Assembly (NCBI RefSeq): GCF_036785885.1
Contig: NC_092324.1
Location: 34,213,001-34,277,000 of the forward strand
Direction: 5' to 3'
Source: Coffea arabica
Lineage: Eukaryota > Streptophyta > Magnoliopsida > Gentianales > Rubiaceae
Length of the DNA stretch: 64,000 nucleotides
Part shown: positions 13,380 through 25,606 of the stretch, in pieces
Layout: the number at the start of each line of letters is the position of its first letter
Numbering within the stretch: the stretch's first letter is position 1
Translations under genes and position numbers: made by a program
Notes under the pieces: generated by a model
Database searches by the model: none
Told to the model about the DNA's origin: nothing
Seen by the model: the letters and a program-made list of their open reading frames with translations, nothing else

Positions 13380-14040
13380 GTCATCAGTGACAACTTTTCT
13401 CTGTGACGAAAAAAAGTTGTCACAAAAATGGATCTTTTATTGACGACTTTCTAACTCGTCACAAACCTCTAATGGGAGCCAACTCATTTGTGACGACTCA
13501 GAAAAGTCGTCACTAGTAAATTCCCGCCAAGATTTAGCAAGAGCGCGGGAGTGTTTAGAACACACAATAGTGACAACATTAAGAACGTCATCACTATTGC
13601 TTGGCCTATTTACGGACGACTTTTTGTTGTCGTCACTGATCACTAAAAAAAAGAGTTATTAGTGACAACATTTTTTAGTGATGACAATAAGTTGTCGCAA
13701 AAGGGGATTCTTTAGTCGCGACACCTAAAGTTGTCACAATTGCATCAAAGCAACTAAATGTTTAGTGACGACCCGTTATTTTCGTCACAAACTGCACTAC
13801 AAGAAATATGGTCATTAGTGACAACATTTTTTAGTGACGACAAAAGTCGTCAGAAAACGTGGTTGTTTAGTGATGACAAGGAAAGTTATCATAATTGCTC
13901 AAAGCAACTAGGTCTTCAGTGACGAGCTTGAAAAATGTTGTCACTAAAATGATCTATATAGTGACAACTTCTAATATCGTCACTGTCACTCTACCGATTC
14001 GGATTTAGTGACAAGAATTAATCGTCACTGTTTAAAGTAC
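13380..14040. repeat. Left subterminal repeats of CACTA
   Basis: More than a dozen copies of a GTGACGAC or GTGACAAC motif and its complement GTCGTCAC or GTTGTCAC occur in both orientations. In En/Spm-type elements such repeats are binding sites for the accessory protein; that role here is inferred. A second terminal-like sequence, CACTACAAGAAATATGGTCA, occurs inside the array at about 13796. Confidence 0.85.
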
Positions 14041-14060
14041 TTATTTCTAAGTCACTTTCA

Positions 14061-14350
14061 TTAATTCTACTGTGCCACCCTAACTTTTGCGATTTAGCCC
14101 CAAATATTGTAAAAAATTCCATTAATTCCATTATGATACCTTAACTTTTACAATTTAGCCCCATATGTAGTACACCGATTTCTTTAATTCTATTATTACT
14201 CCCTAACTTTTGTAATTTGGCCCCATATGTAATTCACCAATTTCATTAATTCTACTATGGCACTCTAACTTTTGCAATTTAACCCCCATATGTAATACAC
14301 CAATTTTATTATTTCTATTATGGCACCCTAGCTTTTACAATTTAGCCCCT
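14061..14350. repeat. Minisatellite, about 62-bp unit, five copies
   Basis: Five imperfect tandem copies start near 14061, 14122, 14184, 14246 and 14309. Each begins TTAATTCTA-like and contains CTAACTTTTGCAATTTAGCC followed by CCATATGTA. The spacing is 61-63 bp. It lies just inside the left subterminal repeats of the CACTA element. Confidence 0.85.
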
Positions 14351-14654
14351 ATTTTTTTATTAGGAAATTGCGAATGGTATCTTGATAAACTATGCATAAA
14401 TATTTTATAATTTTCTCAAACTTAAGTAATAATTTGTTATAAACTCTAAAGATATATCTTTCATTACAATAGTTATAAGGCAGGCAGGTCTTTTTATCAA
14501 TGGAATAAGAAATTTATGCCAGATTTATCCTTTGTACTACATGCCAAGTAGTATTAGCAAAGGAATAACAAAGTACTACAAAGTAATTAACAAAATAGCC
14601 TTTAGGGAGTGTAGTTTACGGGCAAATGAGCATTATCTATTCAAAGTACCAACT

Positions 14655-15003
14655 TTTTATGGGCATTTTACTCTCAAACATATAATTTATGATAAATTTA
14701 TAAATGTTTGTAAGTAAAATTCAAAAAGTGTTACACTGATTTCTTACAAAACGAAAACTGGCAGGTTATCTTTTCAACATAAATTAAATTTTTTTAAAAA
14801 AAGAAATGGCTCATAAAGTACCAACTCTTGTGGGTTTCCTCCATTACATGAACAAATATTCTGCTCTTTATGGGCATTTCACTCTGAATCATTTAATTTA
14901 TGTTAAATACATAAATGTTTGTAAGTAAAATTCAAAAAGTGTTGCACTAATATTTTTATGAAAGGGAAACTGGTAGGTTATGTATTTAACATAAATTAAA
15001 TAT
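14655..15003. repeat. Direct duplication inside CACTA (about 135 bp, two copies)
   Basis: The segments at about 14655-14790 and 14866-15003 are direct copies. Both contain TTATGGGCATTT, TAAATGTTTGTAAGTAAAAT, and CAAAAAGTGTT, and both end in an ACATAAATTAAAT block. They differ by scattered substitutions. A further terminal-like sequence, TTACAAGAAATTTGGTCATC, follows at about 15059. Confidence 0.75.
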
Positions 15004-15529
15004 GTGAAAGCAAAAAAAAAAAAGGAAATTACCCATAAATCTATATCTTGCAAATCTATTACAAGAAATTTGGTCATCAGTGACAACCAATTGTTATTCC
15101 GTTTTTGCTCTCTAATGATTTTTTAACTATTAGGAACTCAAATTTTGTCATGTAAATTAATATTACTGCAATAATTTGAAGTGAAATTAACCATTTGAAA
15201 CAAATCATCTCTCCTTATTATAAAATAAAAAAAATTCTGGAGTTTTGGGCAAAAATAATGAAAAGAAAGATAAGTAAGTTGTAATTTAGTTCACAATTTT
15301 GAGAAAGTGATATCAATATTAATATGGGATCAACTGTTTGATGTCATAAAAAAATTACCTATTATGAATATTTTTACAAAAATATTTAAAAGTTGCAAGT
15401 AATAATATATTAGTAAAATATTAATTCAAAACTAAAAAACTTGGGTTGAAATTTTGGTACGAGTAGGGGGGGAAATGTAAGGAATTGAAATTTCATTCAA
15501 AGTCAATAGTTTGAGGAGAAGCGCGGAAT

Positions 15530-15811
15530 TGACTTGAACACTTAGTGAAACCAACACCTCGCGGTCATGTTTAGTCATTCACCGAACAAAACACTACCAG
15601 CCATGAGCCAACAGCCAACAAGCAACACTTAGAACCAAAAAACACACTGCTCCTCATCTCTGCCGAGAACCAAAAAACACACTACTCATCTCTGCCGGAA
15701 ACATCTCCTCCCCGAGAACCAAGAAACATCTCCTCGCCATCTGCTAATCGATCTTGGCTCGGAAATGATGAAATAGAAGACCACATTTAGCAGCAACTCT
15801 CTACAAAAAAA
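15530..15811 (+). promoter_or_regulatory. Probable 5' leader exon of the CACTA transposase
   Basis: A relatively GC-rich stretch for this region, ending in AAAAAAAG followed by GTATGCTG, a plausible splice donor at about 15812. The next good acceptor, TTGTGTTAG at 17890-17898, sits just before the transposase start codon, so a roughly 2-kb intron in the leader is likely. This arrangement is inferred. Confidence 0.45.
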
Positions 15812-17091
15812 GGTATGCTGATTCTCTTTTGCCTCCCTAATTTTCCCCCAAATGGTTTGTCCTAATTAATTTTTTTGCCAAAAATTTCAGTCCAGTTTTT
15901 TGGGTTTCATTTGATTTATGGATGGCGGCATCTCCTCCTTTTGGAATATGCTTACTTGTAGGTTTTACCCTTATTAATTTTTGGTCAACATTTTCTTGTA
16001 CAAGATAAAAGGCTTTAGTGGGATTGGATTGTGGGTATGTATGGGTTCGTAATAGGCCGCGGAAGGCAAATGCAATCTTGTATTTTCATTACCTAAATTC
16101 TGACCCTGAGGGACTTTTTAAGATCTTTGTTTTTTTGGCCCCATTAAGAATTTCAGTTTGAAGAATTTGTTGAATGTATGGAACTTAGCATTACTACTGC
16201 TACTGTATTTGCTCAAAAGATGAAACTTGATTTTACCTATAAAATTTGTTAACGAATGCTGTAATTAATGAGCTTTTGCTTGGATGTAAACAATCTGACT
16301 GATGTTGAAAAGTAGAGTGCCCGCACATCATGTTGGTAGTGCTTTTTCATTTTTATTCCTTCTTCGCTTTTTAGTTTTGTTTCATTGTTTTGTGTTATTC
16401 ATTTAGCTTTTGGAGTTTGTATGTTTGACTTGAACACCTAATGAGTGATAAGAGCTGAAGCAGTTTGAATTTAGAGGAGTCCTTAGAGCGACAGGATTGA
16501 GTCTTAAGAGAAAAAAAAAGGGTTTATGGGGCTGGAATAACTGTTTGCTGGGGAGGGAAACCTATTTGATTCGAGTTTGTTGGTCGTAGTACCCTCTAAC
16601 CAAAAAAACAAAAAAATCCAGTGTTGATTCGCTGCCAGAGTGATTAAGCAAATTAAGACAGCATCTGACAGGCTAAGCTGGACTAAGTTCGATGCTTATC
16701 CATCCATTAACCAGGTTTTGTTACTTAGTTGGACAGATTCTGATAAACTTAGCTAAAAAGTGGGAATGAGTGAAAGTTGAACACTGTAGGGGCACATAAT
16801 CCTTGTTTGCTTGTGGCACAGAATATTGCTAATTAATATACATACAAAAGAACATCAATGGCGGCACATTATCAGAAACTAGTCATATATCTATATGTAT
16901 TTTTTTTTAAACCTGTAACTGTAGGGTTCTAGATAGCAGTGCAATCACCGCGCCAACACAAATATTTAATGTCCAAAACTGTAACTAAACAAGACAAATA
17001 AAACATTAAACCCAACTCAAAAATTGCAACATCTTAATACTAGTTTTGCAAGTAAAATGTTACCCTCCCAAAGACGCTAATAGTAGAAAAA

Positions 17092-17552
17092 TTAGGCAGT
17101 AGTAGCCGCCTGGGCAGCAATCCTTTTCCTTTGTTCCTTTATAACTGTCAACTTGATACCTTTGCCCTTTGGAAGAGACACCCAGGGCTTTGCACCTTTT
17201 CCAATGATGAAGACATTACCAAGACAAGTAGCAAACTCGTGACCTGTGGCATCTTGGACATGGATGGTCTCAAAGCTTCCCTTATGTTTCTCTCTATTCT
17301 TGATTACTCCAACCCAACCTCTGTTCCTTCCCCCAGTCACCATGACAACATTCCCAACATCAAACTTGATGAATTCAGTAATCTTGTTGTTCTCCAGGTC
17401 AAGTTTGATGGTGTCATTGGCCTTGATGAGTGGGTCTGGGTAACGAATGGTACGACCATCATAGGTATTCAGGTATGGAATGCCCTTCTGTCCAAACTGT
17501 ACTGATCGAACCTTACACAGCTTAAACTTTGCCTCCTCATCCCTGAAACTTC
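17092..17552 (-). pseudogene. RPS4: Captured 3' exon of ribosomal protein S4 (eS4) gene
   Basis: Read on the minus strand, this is an uninterrupted frame matching the C-terminal half of cytosolic ribosomal protein S4e: [20 protein letters not shown], then [20 protein letters not shown], then MVTGGRNRG, and [14 protein letters not shown] before the stop at 17092-17094. The frame begins at 17552 directly after TTTCAG, a 3' splice site at the expected split arginine codon. So the piece came from genomic DNA with part of an intron, not from an mRNA copy. The first half of the gene is missing. Likely changes from the conserved sequence include W for R in RNRGWVG and C for R in FATCLGN. It lies within the transposase leader intron in antisense, so it is a captured fragment and not a working ribosomal gene. 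Confidence 0.92.
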
Positions 17553-17921
17553 TGGTTTGATTAGCTGGCCCTGGCTATGTTGCTAACTAAGCTGATATGG
17601 TGATCATTGTCTGTGTGGCCCGGGATACAGTAGTGCTTGCCAAGAAAATCTCACAAGACTCCGGAATTGATTTCAGTCAAGGTTACCATCTTAAATTTGC
17701 TTTTGGTTAAAGTTGACCAAAAGCATTGCACACAGTCTTATTCAGCTTGTAGGACGAGTTTGTGTCTTGCATTGCACACAGTCTTATTTTAATTCCTATC
17801 TGCCTTAATTTTTATTATTGTTGTATGGGAAGATTAATTTCCTATATTTATTATATGTGTTGTTGTAATATCATGGTTGCATATTTTTTTGTGTTAGGAT
17901 CAACGGTGCTTTTGAAAAAAC

Positions 17922-20900
17922 ATGGATAGGAGTTGGATGACAATTAAAAATTACTTGCATCCTAGATATTTGGCAGGAGTGAAAGAATTCGTTGAGTTTG
18001 CTTATTTAGGCAAGGATCCCACATATAAGCTCCCTTGTCCATGTAAAGGGTGCAACAACTTTGAGGATCAAACTATGGAGGTCATGAAAAGTCATTTGTG
18101 TGGGGGAATTGTTGAGAGCTATACTAGGTGGGTATATCATGGTGAAAGGTTTGAGGATTCTGATGAGGATGAAGATGATAACATAGTTTTAGATGAAGAA
18201 AATAGTGAGTCAGATGATATTCAAGAAATGTTAAATGACGTTGGTACTGCAAACTTTGGTGAGAATTGGAGAAATTCGGGGGACCATAATAGGGATATAC
18301 CAAATAAGCAAGAGGGGGAAGCAAGTAAGTTTCTTAGATTATTATCTGAAGCTAAAAAAAGTCTCTACCCGGGTTGTGATAAGTACTCAAAACTTTCCTT
18401 TGTTGTCCATATCCTTCATTTGAAAACTATGAATCGGTGGACTTGCAAATCCATCGATATGCTGCTGAAATTCCTCATTCAAGTCTTTCCCATGGCATCA
18501 ATTCCTAGCTCATACTATGATGCAAAAAATTTAATTCGTGAGCTAGGACTCAAGTGTGAAAAAATACATGCATGTGAAAATGATTGTGCACTTTATTGGA
18601 AAGAAAATAAAAGCCTCAATCACTGCCCAAATGAAAAATGTAAAGCGTCTCGTTATAAATCCCCGGGTTCTAAAATTCCTAGAAAAGTGCTTCGCTATTT
18701 CCCCTTAAAATCAAGGTTGCAAAGACTATTCATAAACAAGGAGATAGCTCAAGATATGAGGTGGCATAAAGAGAGACGCGTTCCCAAGAAAAACACAATG
18801 ACACACCCTGCTGACTCAATAGCTTGGAAGGAGTTTGATAACACTCACCCATCTTTTGCCAAAGATCCTCGTAGTGTTAGGTTGGGGCTTTCAACTGATG
18901 GAAACATGAATAATGCATATAGTATATGGCATGTAATCCTTGTTCCTTACAATCTACCACCTTGGAAATGCTTAAAGGACCCTTTTTTCCTGTTATCAAT
19001 GATTATTCCAGGTCCTAAATGCATAGGAAATGATATGGATATATTTTTTAGGCCTCTAATTGATGAGTTCAAAGAGTTTTTTGACACTGGCTTTGAGACT
19101 TATGATGCAGCTGTGGGAGAAAAATATATGTTACGGGCTGCTCTATTGTGGACTATAAGTGATTTTCCAACATATGCCTATTTGTCAGGATGGAGTACGA
19201 AAGGATATAAGGCCTGTCCTGTTTGTTTAGATGATACAACTAGTGTATATCTGAGAAATGGATTAAAATGTTGCTATATGGGGCACCGGCGATTTTTGCC
19301 AGCGGACCATAAATGGCGTAGAGAAAGAAAGTCATTTGATGGCAAGAGTGATCTTAGACAACCTGTTAGAACTTTATCTGGTGAAGAAATCTTGCAACAA
19401 CTTCAAGAGTTTGATCAAATGGTGTTTGGTAAGGCACCTGAATTGCTTAAAGAGAAGAAAAGAAAAAGCATGCAAAATCAGTCAAATTGGTTGAAGAAAA
19501 GCATTTTTTTTGAGCTGCCATATTGGAGCACTAACAAAATTAGACACAACTTGGACATTATGCATATCGTGAAGAATGTGTGTGAAATTTTGTTGAGTAC
19601 AGTGATGGGTACGGGACACAAAAATAGGGACACTTGGCAAGCTAGAGAGGATTTGAAGGAAATGAGATTGAGGGATGAATTGCATCTTCAAACTCGAAGG
19701 GATTCAAAGGTGATGCCCGCTGCATGCTACACTCTTTCCCGTAGCGAAAAACAAAAACTATGCCACTTTTTGAGCTCACTCAAGTTCCCCGATGGATTTG
19801 CCTCAAACATATCTCATTGTGTTAAGCCAAAAGAGTGCCAAATTTCAGGGATGAAGAGTCATGATTATCATGTATTCTTGCAACGTCTACTTCCATTAGC
19901 AATTAGAGGCATGCTGCCAAAGGATGTTTCCCAAACTTTGGTAGAACTAAGCAATTTTTTTAGGAAAATTTGTTCCAGGACTCTTTACGTAGATGAGTTA
20001 GATGCACAGGAGAAAAACATTGTTGTAATACTCTGCAAACTTGAAAAAAATTTCCCTCCAAATTTCTTCGATGTAATGGTCCATTTACCTGCTGAAGCAA
20101 AACTTGCTGGCCCAGCACAATACCGGTGGATGTTCCCATTCGAGAGGTAGTGTAAAGGCTATTTTAAGACTGAATCTTATGTTGCTTCATAGGGTCTTAC
20201 TGCTATGACATCTTATGGCTGCATTTTTGTGACACAGAAAAATGGGTCAATACAAAGGTTATGTGCACAACAGAGCTCGACCAGAAGGATGCATTATTGA
20301 GCGTTACTTGGATGATGAATGTCTGACATTCATTTCTAGGTACTTGCACAATGTTCCTACAATATTTAATGAACCAGAAAGAAACACGGAACGCTTTGAG
20401 GCTGCTGGAAATTTGTCTATTTTTTCTGGAGTGGCTCGGCCTTTTGGGGCAGCAACATTTTGTTGCTTAAGTGAATCAGAGTTGATGAAAATACATTTAT
20501 TCATCTTGAAAAATTGTGAAGAAATTGATGATTACATAAGGTAATAAATTTATTACCTTATACATATGAGAAGTGTTATATGTTTAGTCAATTATAGCAC
20601 TAACCGTAGCACATAGATAACTAATAATACTATTGTATAGGATGCACAAAGAATTGCTTTAGCAGCAAAATGTGTCGAATGTAGAGCAGATGCACGATTT
20701 AGAGTTTCCAAAGTGGTTTGAAGAGCGTGTAAGTATGGAACAAACTACTAGGAAACTTGTGGTATTTATATAGTTGTTATTCTGTTCAGTCATTCTAATT
20801 TCTTATTTGGGTTGTATAGGTCACTTACATGCATACACAAGGCAGATGCTGTGATGAATTGTTGTCTTTGGCCAAAGGACTGGATTTTAGAGTGATCAAA

Positions 20901-21588
20901 TATCCTGGTTGTAATGTCAATGGATTTAGATTTCATACCAAAACACGTGAGGTAGACAGAAAAACCCAGAATAGTGGCATTATGGTGAAGGGTGAGCATG
21001 CTGATGTAGAAATAAACTTCTATGTTGCTATTACAGATATCTTAGAGGTTGAATACTCCTTCAGTCAAAGCCGAGTAGTTCTGTTCAAGTGTGATTGGTG
21101 GGACTTAAAAAATGGCTCATGTCTTAAAATAGACAAACAGAGTAATCTAAGCAGCATCAATTTGTCAAAAAAAATGGTATATAGACCAGCCATTTGTATT
21201 CGCTTCCCAAGCTGAACAGGTCTTTTACGTAAAGGATATGAGGCTTGGAGGTGATTGGCATGTTGTCGAGTCAGTCTGTCCTCGTTCATCATATGCTGTA
21301 GTTGAAAAGGATGAAGATAAATCATGTGAAGAGGAAGAGGCTTATCAAGAAGATTATCTTGAAGACCTAATTGGGGTTCAAGAGAATGTCGATTTGTCTA
21401 ACTTGAGAAGAGGCGATATGCTAGCTGATGAAGCTATAGAAACTGGCATCCTAAATTCTGATTCTTCGGCTAAACGTGCCAGGAAAATGGATGATTTTTT
21501 TGTTGATGATGATGAGATTCAGCAATTGAGCTCGAGTGAAGATGAAAGTGAAAAATTTGTGGAAAGTGATGACTATGAGTCTGACTAA
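17922..21588 (+). pseudogene. tnp2: CACTA transposase (TNP2-type), disabled copy
   Basis: The exons are about 17922-20146, 20238-20540, 20641-20728 and 20820-21588, all joined at GT..AG introns that keep the family's reading order. The first exon (over 740 residues) has the transposase-associated N-terminal domain with its CPCKGCNN cysteine motif at about residues 38-45. It also holds the Transposase_tnp2 core, with LGLSTDGNMN, GYKACPVC and NLDIMHIVKNVC. Later exons carry the DUF4218-like part (RWMFPFER) and DUF4216-like part (NSGIMVKGEH, VVLFKCDWWD), then an acidic tail. Two lesions are visible: an in-frame TAG at 20659-20661 in exon 3, and one extra A in an eight-A run (21167-21174) that shifts the frame in the DUF4216 region. 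The family enzyme cuts and joins element ends in the nucleus; this copy probably cannot make a full protein. Confidence 0.92.
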
Positions 21589-21838
21589 ACGATGTTGTAA
21601 ATAACATTTTCAGTTTCTATTTGTAGTTACCATGTAACTTTTGATTCATATCAAGTGTATTTCTTATCTTGAATTATTTTTAGTCACTCTTAACTTCTAA
21701 TTTGCAATATCTATTGTAAAATACAAGGCATATTAATTAAGTTCCTCCTTTGATTGCTGGTAATTGTACCATGCCATGGCTTTCTAGACATAGTCTAAAT
21801 GCATCGCTGACTGATATTTTTTTCTTCGATGTAGTTAC

Positions 21839-23881
21839 ATGGCTGGACCAGGGAAGAAAGGAAAATGTCCTATGCGACCAACTCGAGGTGCTGAAATGCC
21901 TAATGCAGCAGAAGCTAGAGAAAAAATAGGTGAACAAGTAAGGAAAATTGACTCAACTATGTACTTGTACCTTCACTTCTTTATACCATTGGTTCTAACC
22001 AATTAAGCATCTGCTCTGCTGTGTATTTCTTACTTCACTGTAGCAAGTTGGTGTCCCAAAAGGTAGTCTGGCTAGCAATGCCAATAATGGTGCTGAATTC
22101 AGCCTATCTAGAAAGTCAGTTCAAATTCGCCTATTTGATGAGACTGAGGTTAGTTCTTACTTTTGGTAGTTGGCAATATTCGAAAAATCACTTTCTAATG
22201 TGTAGTTGGCTGGATTTTAGGGTCCTACTACCTCAAATGGTCGCAAAACTGCTACAAGATCATCGAGACATGAGTTGACAACTCCCACATCTGTTCAACA
22301 ACAAGATACTACTCCATCTTCAGTACAAGTCGGATCTAACCAGTCCATTGGTTGTGGAAGTGACCAGAATAATGAGAGCGAGGATGTTCAATAGAATGAT
22401 ACCGGTATATAAGATTTGCTTGTAATTTATATTACACAGCTACTTTCATGTCAGATTTTTCCACTCACATCTATTTAACTGTGTACTATGTTTTGGTAGA
22501 TGGCATCAATGTAACTAGGAAAAGAGGATATACTCGCAATATTGCACTGTCCAAGGAAAAGAAGGCCGGCAAAAAGGTAAAAGTCCAGGTCTCTGAAGTT
22601 AGTGGAAGAGTAATTGGAGAAGGGGCACAACAATATATCTCAGAGGCAAGTTGTGTCATTCGCAAATATGGCAAATGGAAAGCAGAAAAATCGTCCAAAC
22701 TCCAAGAATCTGATAGAGAAGGAATGCTAAAACTTGTTAATGTAAGTGAAATTGGTTTGAAGGCTTGTTTTTCTTCTTGACTTGGGTACAAATAGTTCTG
22801 CAACAGGTCATTTATGCACTTTTTCTGACATTTACAGAATTTTTCACTCATATTTTAGAATAGTTTTGCTTATGATGAAGGAGAACATGTTAAGCCAGCA
22901 CTTCTTAAGCAGTTAAATACACAGTACAGAAGTCGACGATACAATTTTCACATGATTTTCAAGAAATTTAGTACAAAAGAGGAAGCACTTGCAAATCGTC
23001 CACAATATGTTCAAGAATCTGATTGGATTTACCTTTGTGACTATTTCTGTAGTCCAAATTTTATGGTATAGAGTCCGATTTTTGATTATTTACTTTTGAG
23101 CTTCTCCATGTTTTTTTCATGTGAAATTTTGATCACGGCTGAACTTGATAAGTACAGAAGATAAGTGAGAGGAACAAGATCAATAGATCAAAGCAAAAAA
23201 CTGCTCATACAGCTGGAACAAAATCCTTTCTTCGTCATAAAGCTGACCGGGTAATTGATTATCTTGAAGACATGTCCTTTGGATTGCTTGGACAGGTTAT
23301 TTAACTTTTTAATGTAACAAGAAGCACAAGAGGGGAGGGAAGTTGGACCAATAGAACTTTATGACATCACCCACTACAGCAGGAAGAAGAATGCAATGGT
23401 TGACAAAACATCTGCTATGAACTTAGTAAGAAAAATGGAATTGGTACTCTAATATTGTTGTACATGTCTTATCAACGTCTAACTTCAGAATTTACCTTTG
23501 TGACAGAGCATGATGAAGGAGAAAAAGTTGGAATCTGAATCCAGTGGTGCAAATAGGACTGAAGAAGACATTTCCATTGAAGTAACTGGACGTGTAACCG
23601 GATATGTACATGGCCGTGGTCCCTCCAAAGCTGGAATAATTGCCCAAAAGCTCGCAGAGATAGATGATTTCAAGAAAAGAGCAGAACAAGCGGAGAAGCG
23701 CTCAGCTGAGTTGGAAATAACAGTCCAATCTCAACAACAACTTATGGAGAAGCTTGTGAACCAGCAAAGTGAAATGCACAACCAACAAAGTGAAATGCAA
23801 GATCTCCTTAAATCTTTGAAAGCACAGCTGCAAGCCAACAAGCAAGTCGATGAAGGCACATCTGAACGTACTGCTTGGTAA
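21839..23881 (+). pseudogene. CACTA second gene, Ptta/En/Spm (TnpA-like), probably disabled
   Basis: A spliced gene downstream of the transposase. Likely exons are 21839-21937 (starting MAGPGKKGKCP), 22044-22148, 22221-22404, 22500-22741, 22859-23065 and 23158-23250, a short one near 23318-23427, and a last exon from about 23508 to the TAA at 23879-23881. The central part matches the plant Ptta/En/Spm transposase family: RKRGYTRNIALSKEK, RKYGKWKAEKS, SDWIYLCDYFCSPNF and RSKQKTAHTAGTKSF. The C-terminal exon is a predicted coiled coil (KLAEIDDFKKRAEQAEKRS). Family members bind the subterminal repeats. An in-frame TAG occurs at 22392-22394, and I could not restore a clean frame across the junction near 23250-23318, so it is probably broken. 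Confidence 0.8.
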
Positions 23882-25140
23882 GCAATTCTAAACTTATGAA
23901 GACATTTCGTTGCTTTATTGTGTTAATTTATTGTGTTAATATCAATATTATCTCTGCTATGAAGACATTTCGTTGCTTTTTTCATTTTCACTGGATCTAC
24001 TGGAATTTGTTTAATCTGCTGTTACACCAAGCCTGTGGTAGCATATTTCTGCATCTATTTGCACTTAATGCGGGCGAATTGTAACTTTATTTCACATGTT
24101 TGTTTTCATTTTTATTTTTGCTGGAGTTGTCCGAATTGCAACTTTGTGTTTTTCGCCCCCTCGCATGGCAAGAGTTTGAGTAGAACATTCATAAATCATA
24201 ATTCTCTGTCAATTCTGCAGCCGCATATGTAGCTTGACACGTTTGCATGACTTACTGATGATTTAAAGCTACTGCTTGGACAAATCTAGAAGAACTTTAA
24301 ACTTATGGAACAATAACGTTGGTATTGATTAATGAATATGATACGGTGTTTAATCCCGAAATTAAATACATTAACTGCAGGCATATTCTCTATTCTGATG
24401 TAAATTACTTCCTCGACATCTAAAGAAGCTTAAACTGATATACTGATGTCTTTATTTGCACTGATTCCTGCTTTGCGGCCCAAATGAAGGAGAGGAAGTT
24501 TACTAAAACTTTTGAACCAAATTCCCAGAACCACACACGCACATAATATTTAATAACTCGTTAGTGTTTTTATGCACTGCTTATTCTTAACTGATCTTAA
24601 AAAGCATTTTCTCTTTGTGACCATGAACTTTCTTTTTGTACTGTTAGTCATTTATTTTGTATTTTGTATCCTGTATCCTGTATATTCAGATTTCAAGGTC
24701 TTCTATGCACCATTTAAATTTTTCTATCATCTACTAATAACTTTACTACTTTATTGCAGATATACTGCTCATTTTGGAGGTTTCGAAGAAAATTAGCATT
24801 ACGGCTTACATGTCGACTCAAAAACTGTGGTTATAGTGCTGTCTTAAGTTTAGAAAATGTTTCGGTAGCACAGAAAATGTTTTGGGACTTGGAATATGTT
24901 TTTTAGTGCAGCTTTGACTTATGAGTAGTATTTGTTCTACTGAAACTTATGAAAATATTTGTACTATGATGTTGCACTTATTTATGATATTTGAATATTT
25001 AATATGTTATTCTGGCATTTTCTATTGTAACGGGTGCCTACGTTTGTTATTTATTAAACATTACCGATGTTTTCATTTTTTAGATATTATTGTAGTAGGA
25101 AAATCATGTGTAAGGTGCTGTAAATGAGTAGTATTTTTTC
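23882..25140. other. Non-coding 3' part of the CACTA element
   Basis: Between the last exon and the right subterminal repeats I see no supported gene. A short direct repeat containing ATGAAGACATTTCGTTGCTT occurs at about 23897 and 23960. Short frames here show no domains. Confidence 0.55.
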
Positions 25141-25149
25141 AGGCAGAAT

Positions 25150-25603
25150 AGTCTTTATTGACAATTGTTATTGTCACTCAATCAAAACTGTCCATTGATA
25201 AGGGGCTGTAGTCACAGTTGATAAGGGGTTTATTGACAACAAAGTTGTCACTAATTCCCATATACCCTCACTACCGTTCCTTCATGCACCATTGACAAGA
25301 AAAGATGTTGTCACTAGATTTATAGCTTTTACTGATAATATAGGTTGTCATAAAAAAGTTTTATTCACTGACGACTTTAGGGTCGTCACTGTCTACTTTC
25401 TGCTTTTACTGACGACCTGTATTGTCATAAAAAACTCTCTATTCACTGACGACTTTAAAGTTGTCACTGTTTACTTTTACCGACGGAGATTCAGTGACGA
25501 CCCTGCGACAACCGAAATGTTGTCAATAATGGTCATCAGTGATGACTTTTTGATATTTTGTGGCGAAAGGTAGTTGTCACTGATGACCAAAATTCTTGTA
25601 GTG
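25150..25603. repeat. Right subterminal repeats of CACTA
   Basis: Many copies of GTTGTCAC, GTCGTCAC and their complements, matching the left array, run up to the terminal CTTGTAGTG at 25595-25603. They are presumed binding sites for the element's own proteins. Confidence 0.85.
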
Positions 25604-25606
25604 ACT

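Larger units (their letters stand above)
13364..25603 (+). mobile_element. Full-length CACTA (En/Spm) DNA transposon
   Basis: The left end is CACTACAAGAAAATTAGTCA and the right end, read on the minus strand, is CACTACAAGAATTTTGGTCA. Both continue into CAGTGACAACT. A 3-bp target duplication ACT flanks it (13361-13363 and 25604-25606). The element is about 12.2 kb. It carries arrays of short subterminal repeats at both ends, a tnp2-type transposase, a second gene of the Ptta/En/Spm type, and an antisense fragment of a ribosomal protein S4 gene. Both transposon genes have disabling lesions, so it may move only if proteins are supplied elsewhere. Confidence 0.95.

Noticed and set aside
13380..14040. 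Short regularly recurring motifs that might suggest a CRISPR-like array
   Set aside because: The motifs are short, in both orientations and irregularly spaced, and sit at the end of a CACTA element. They are its subterminal repeats.
17131..17505. 124-residue plus-strand frame
   Set aside because: It is the opposite strand of the captured ribosomal protein S4 exon, whose minus-strand match is unmistakable.
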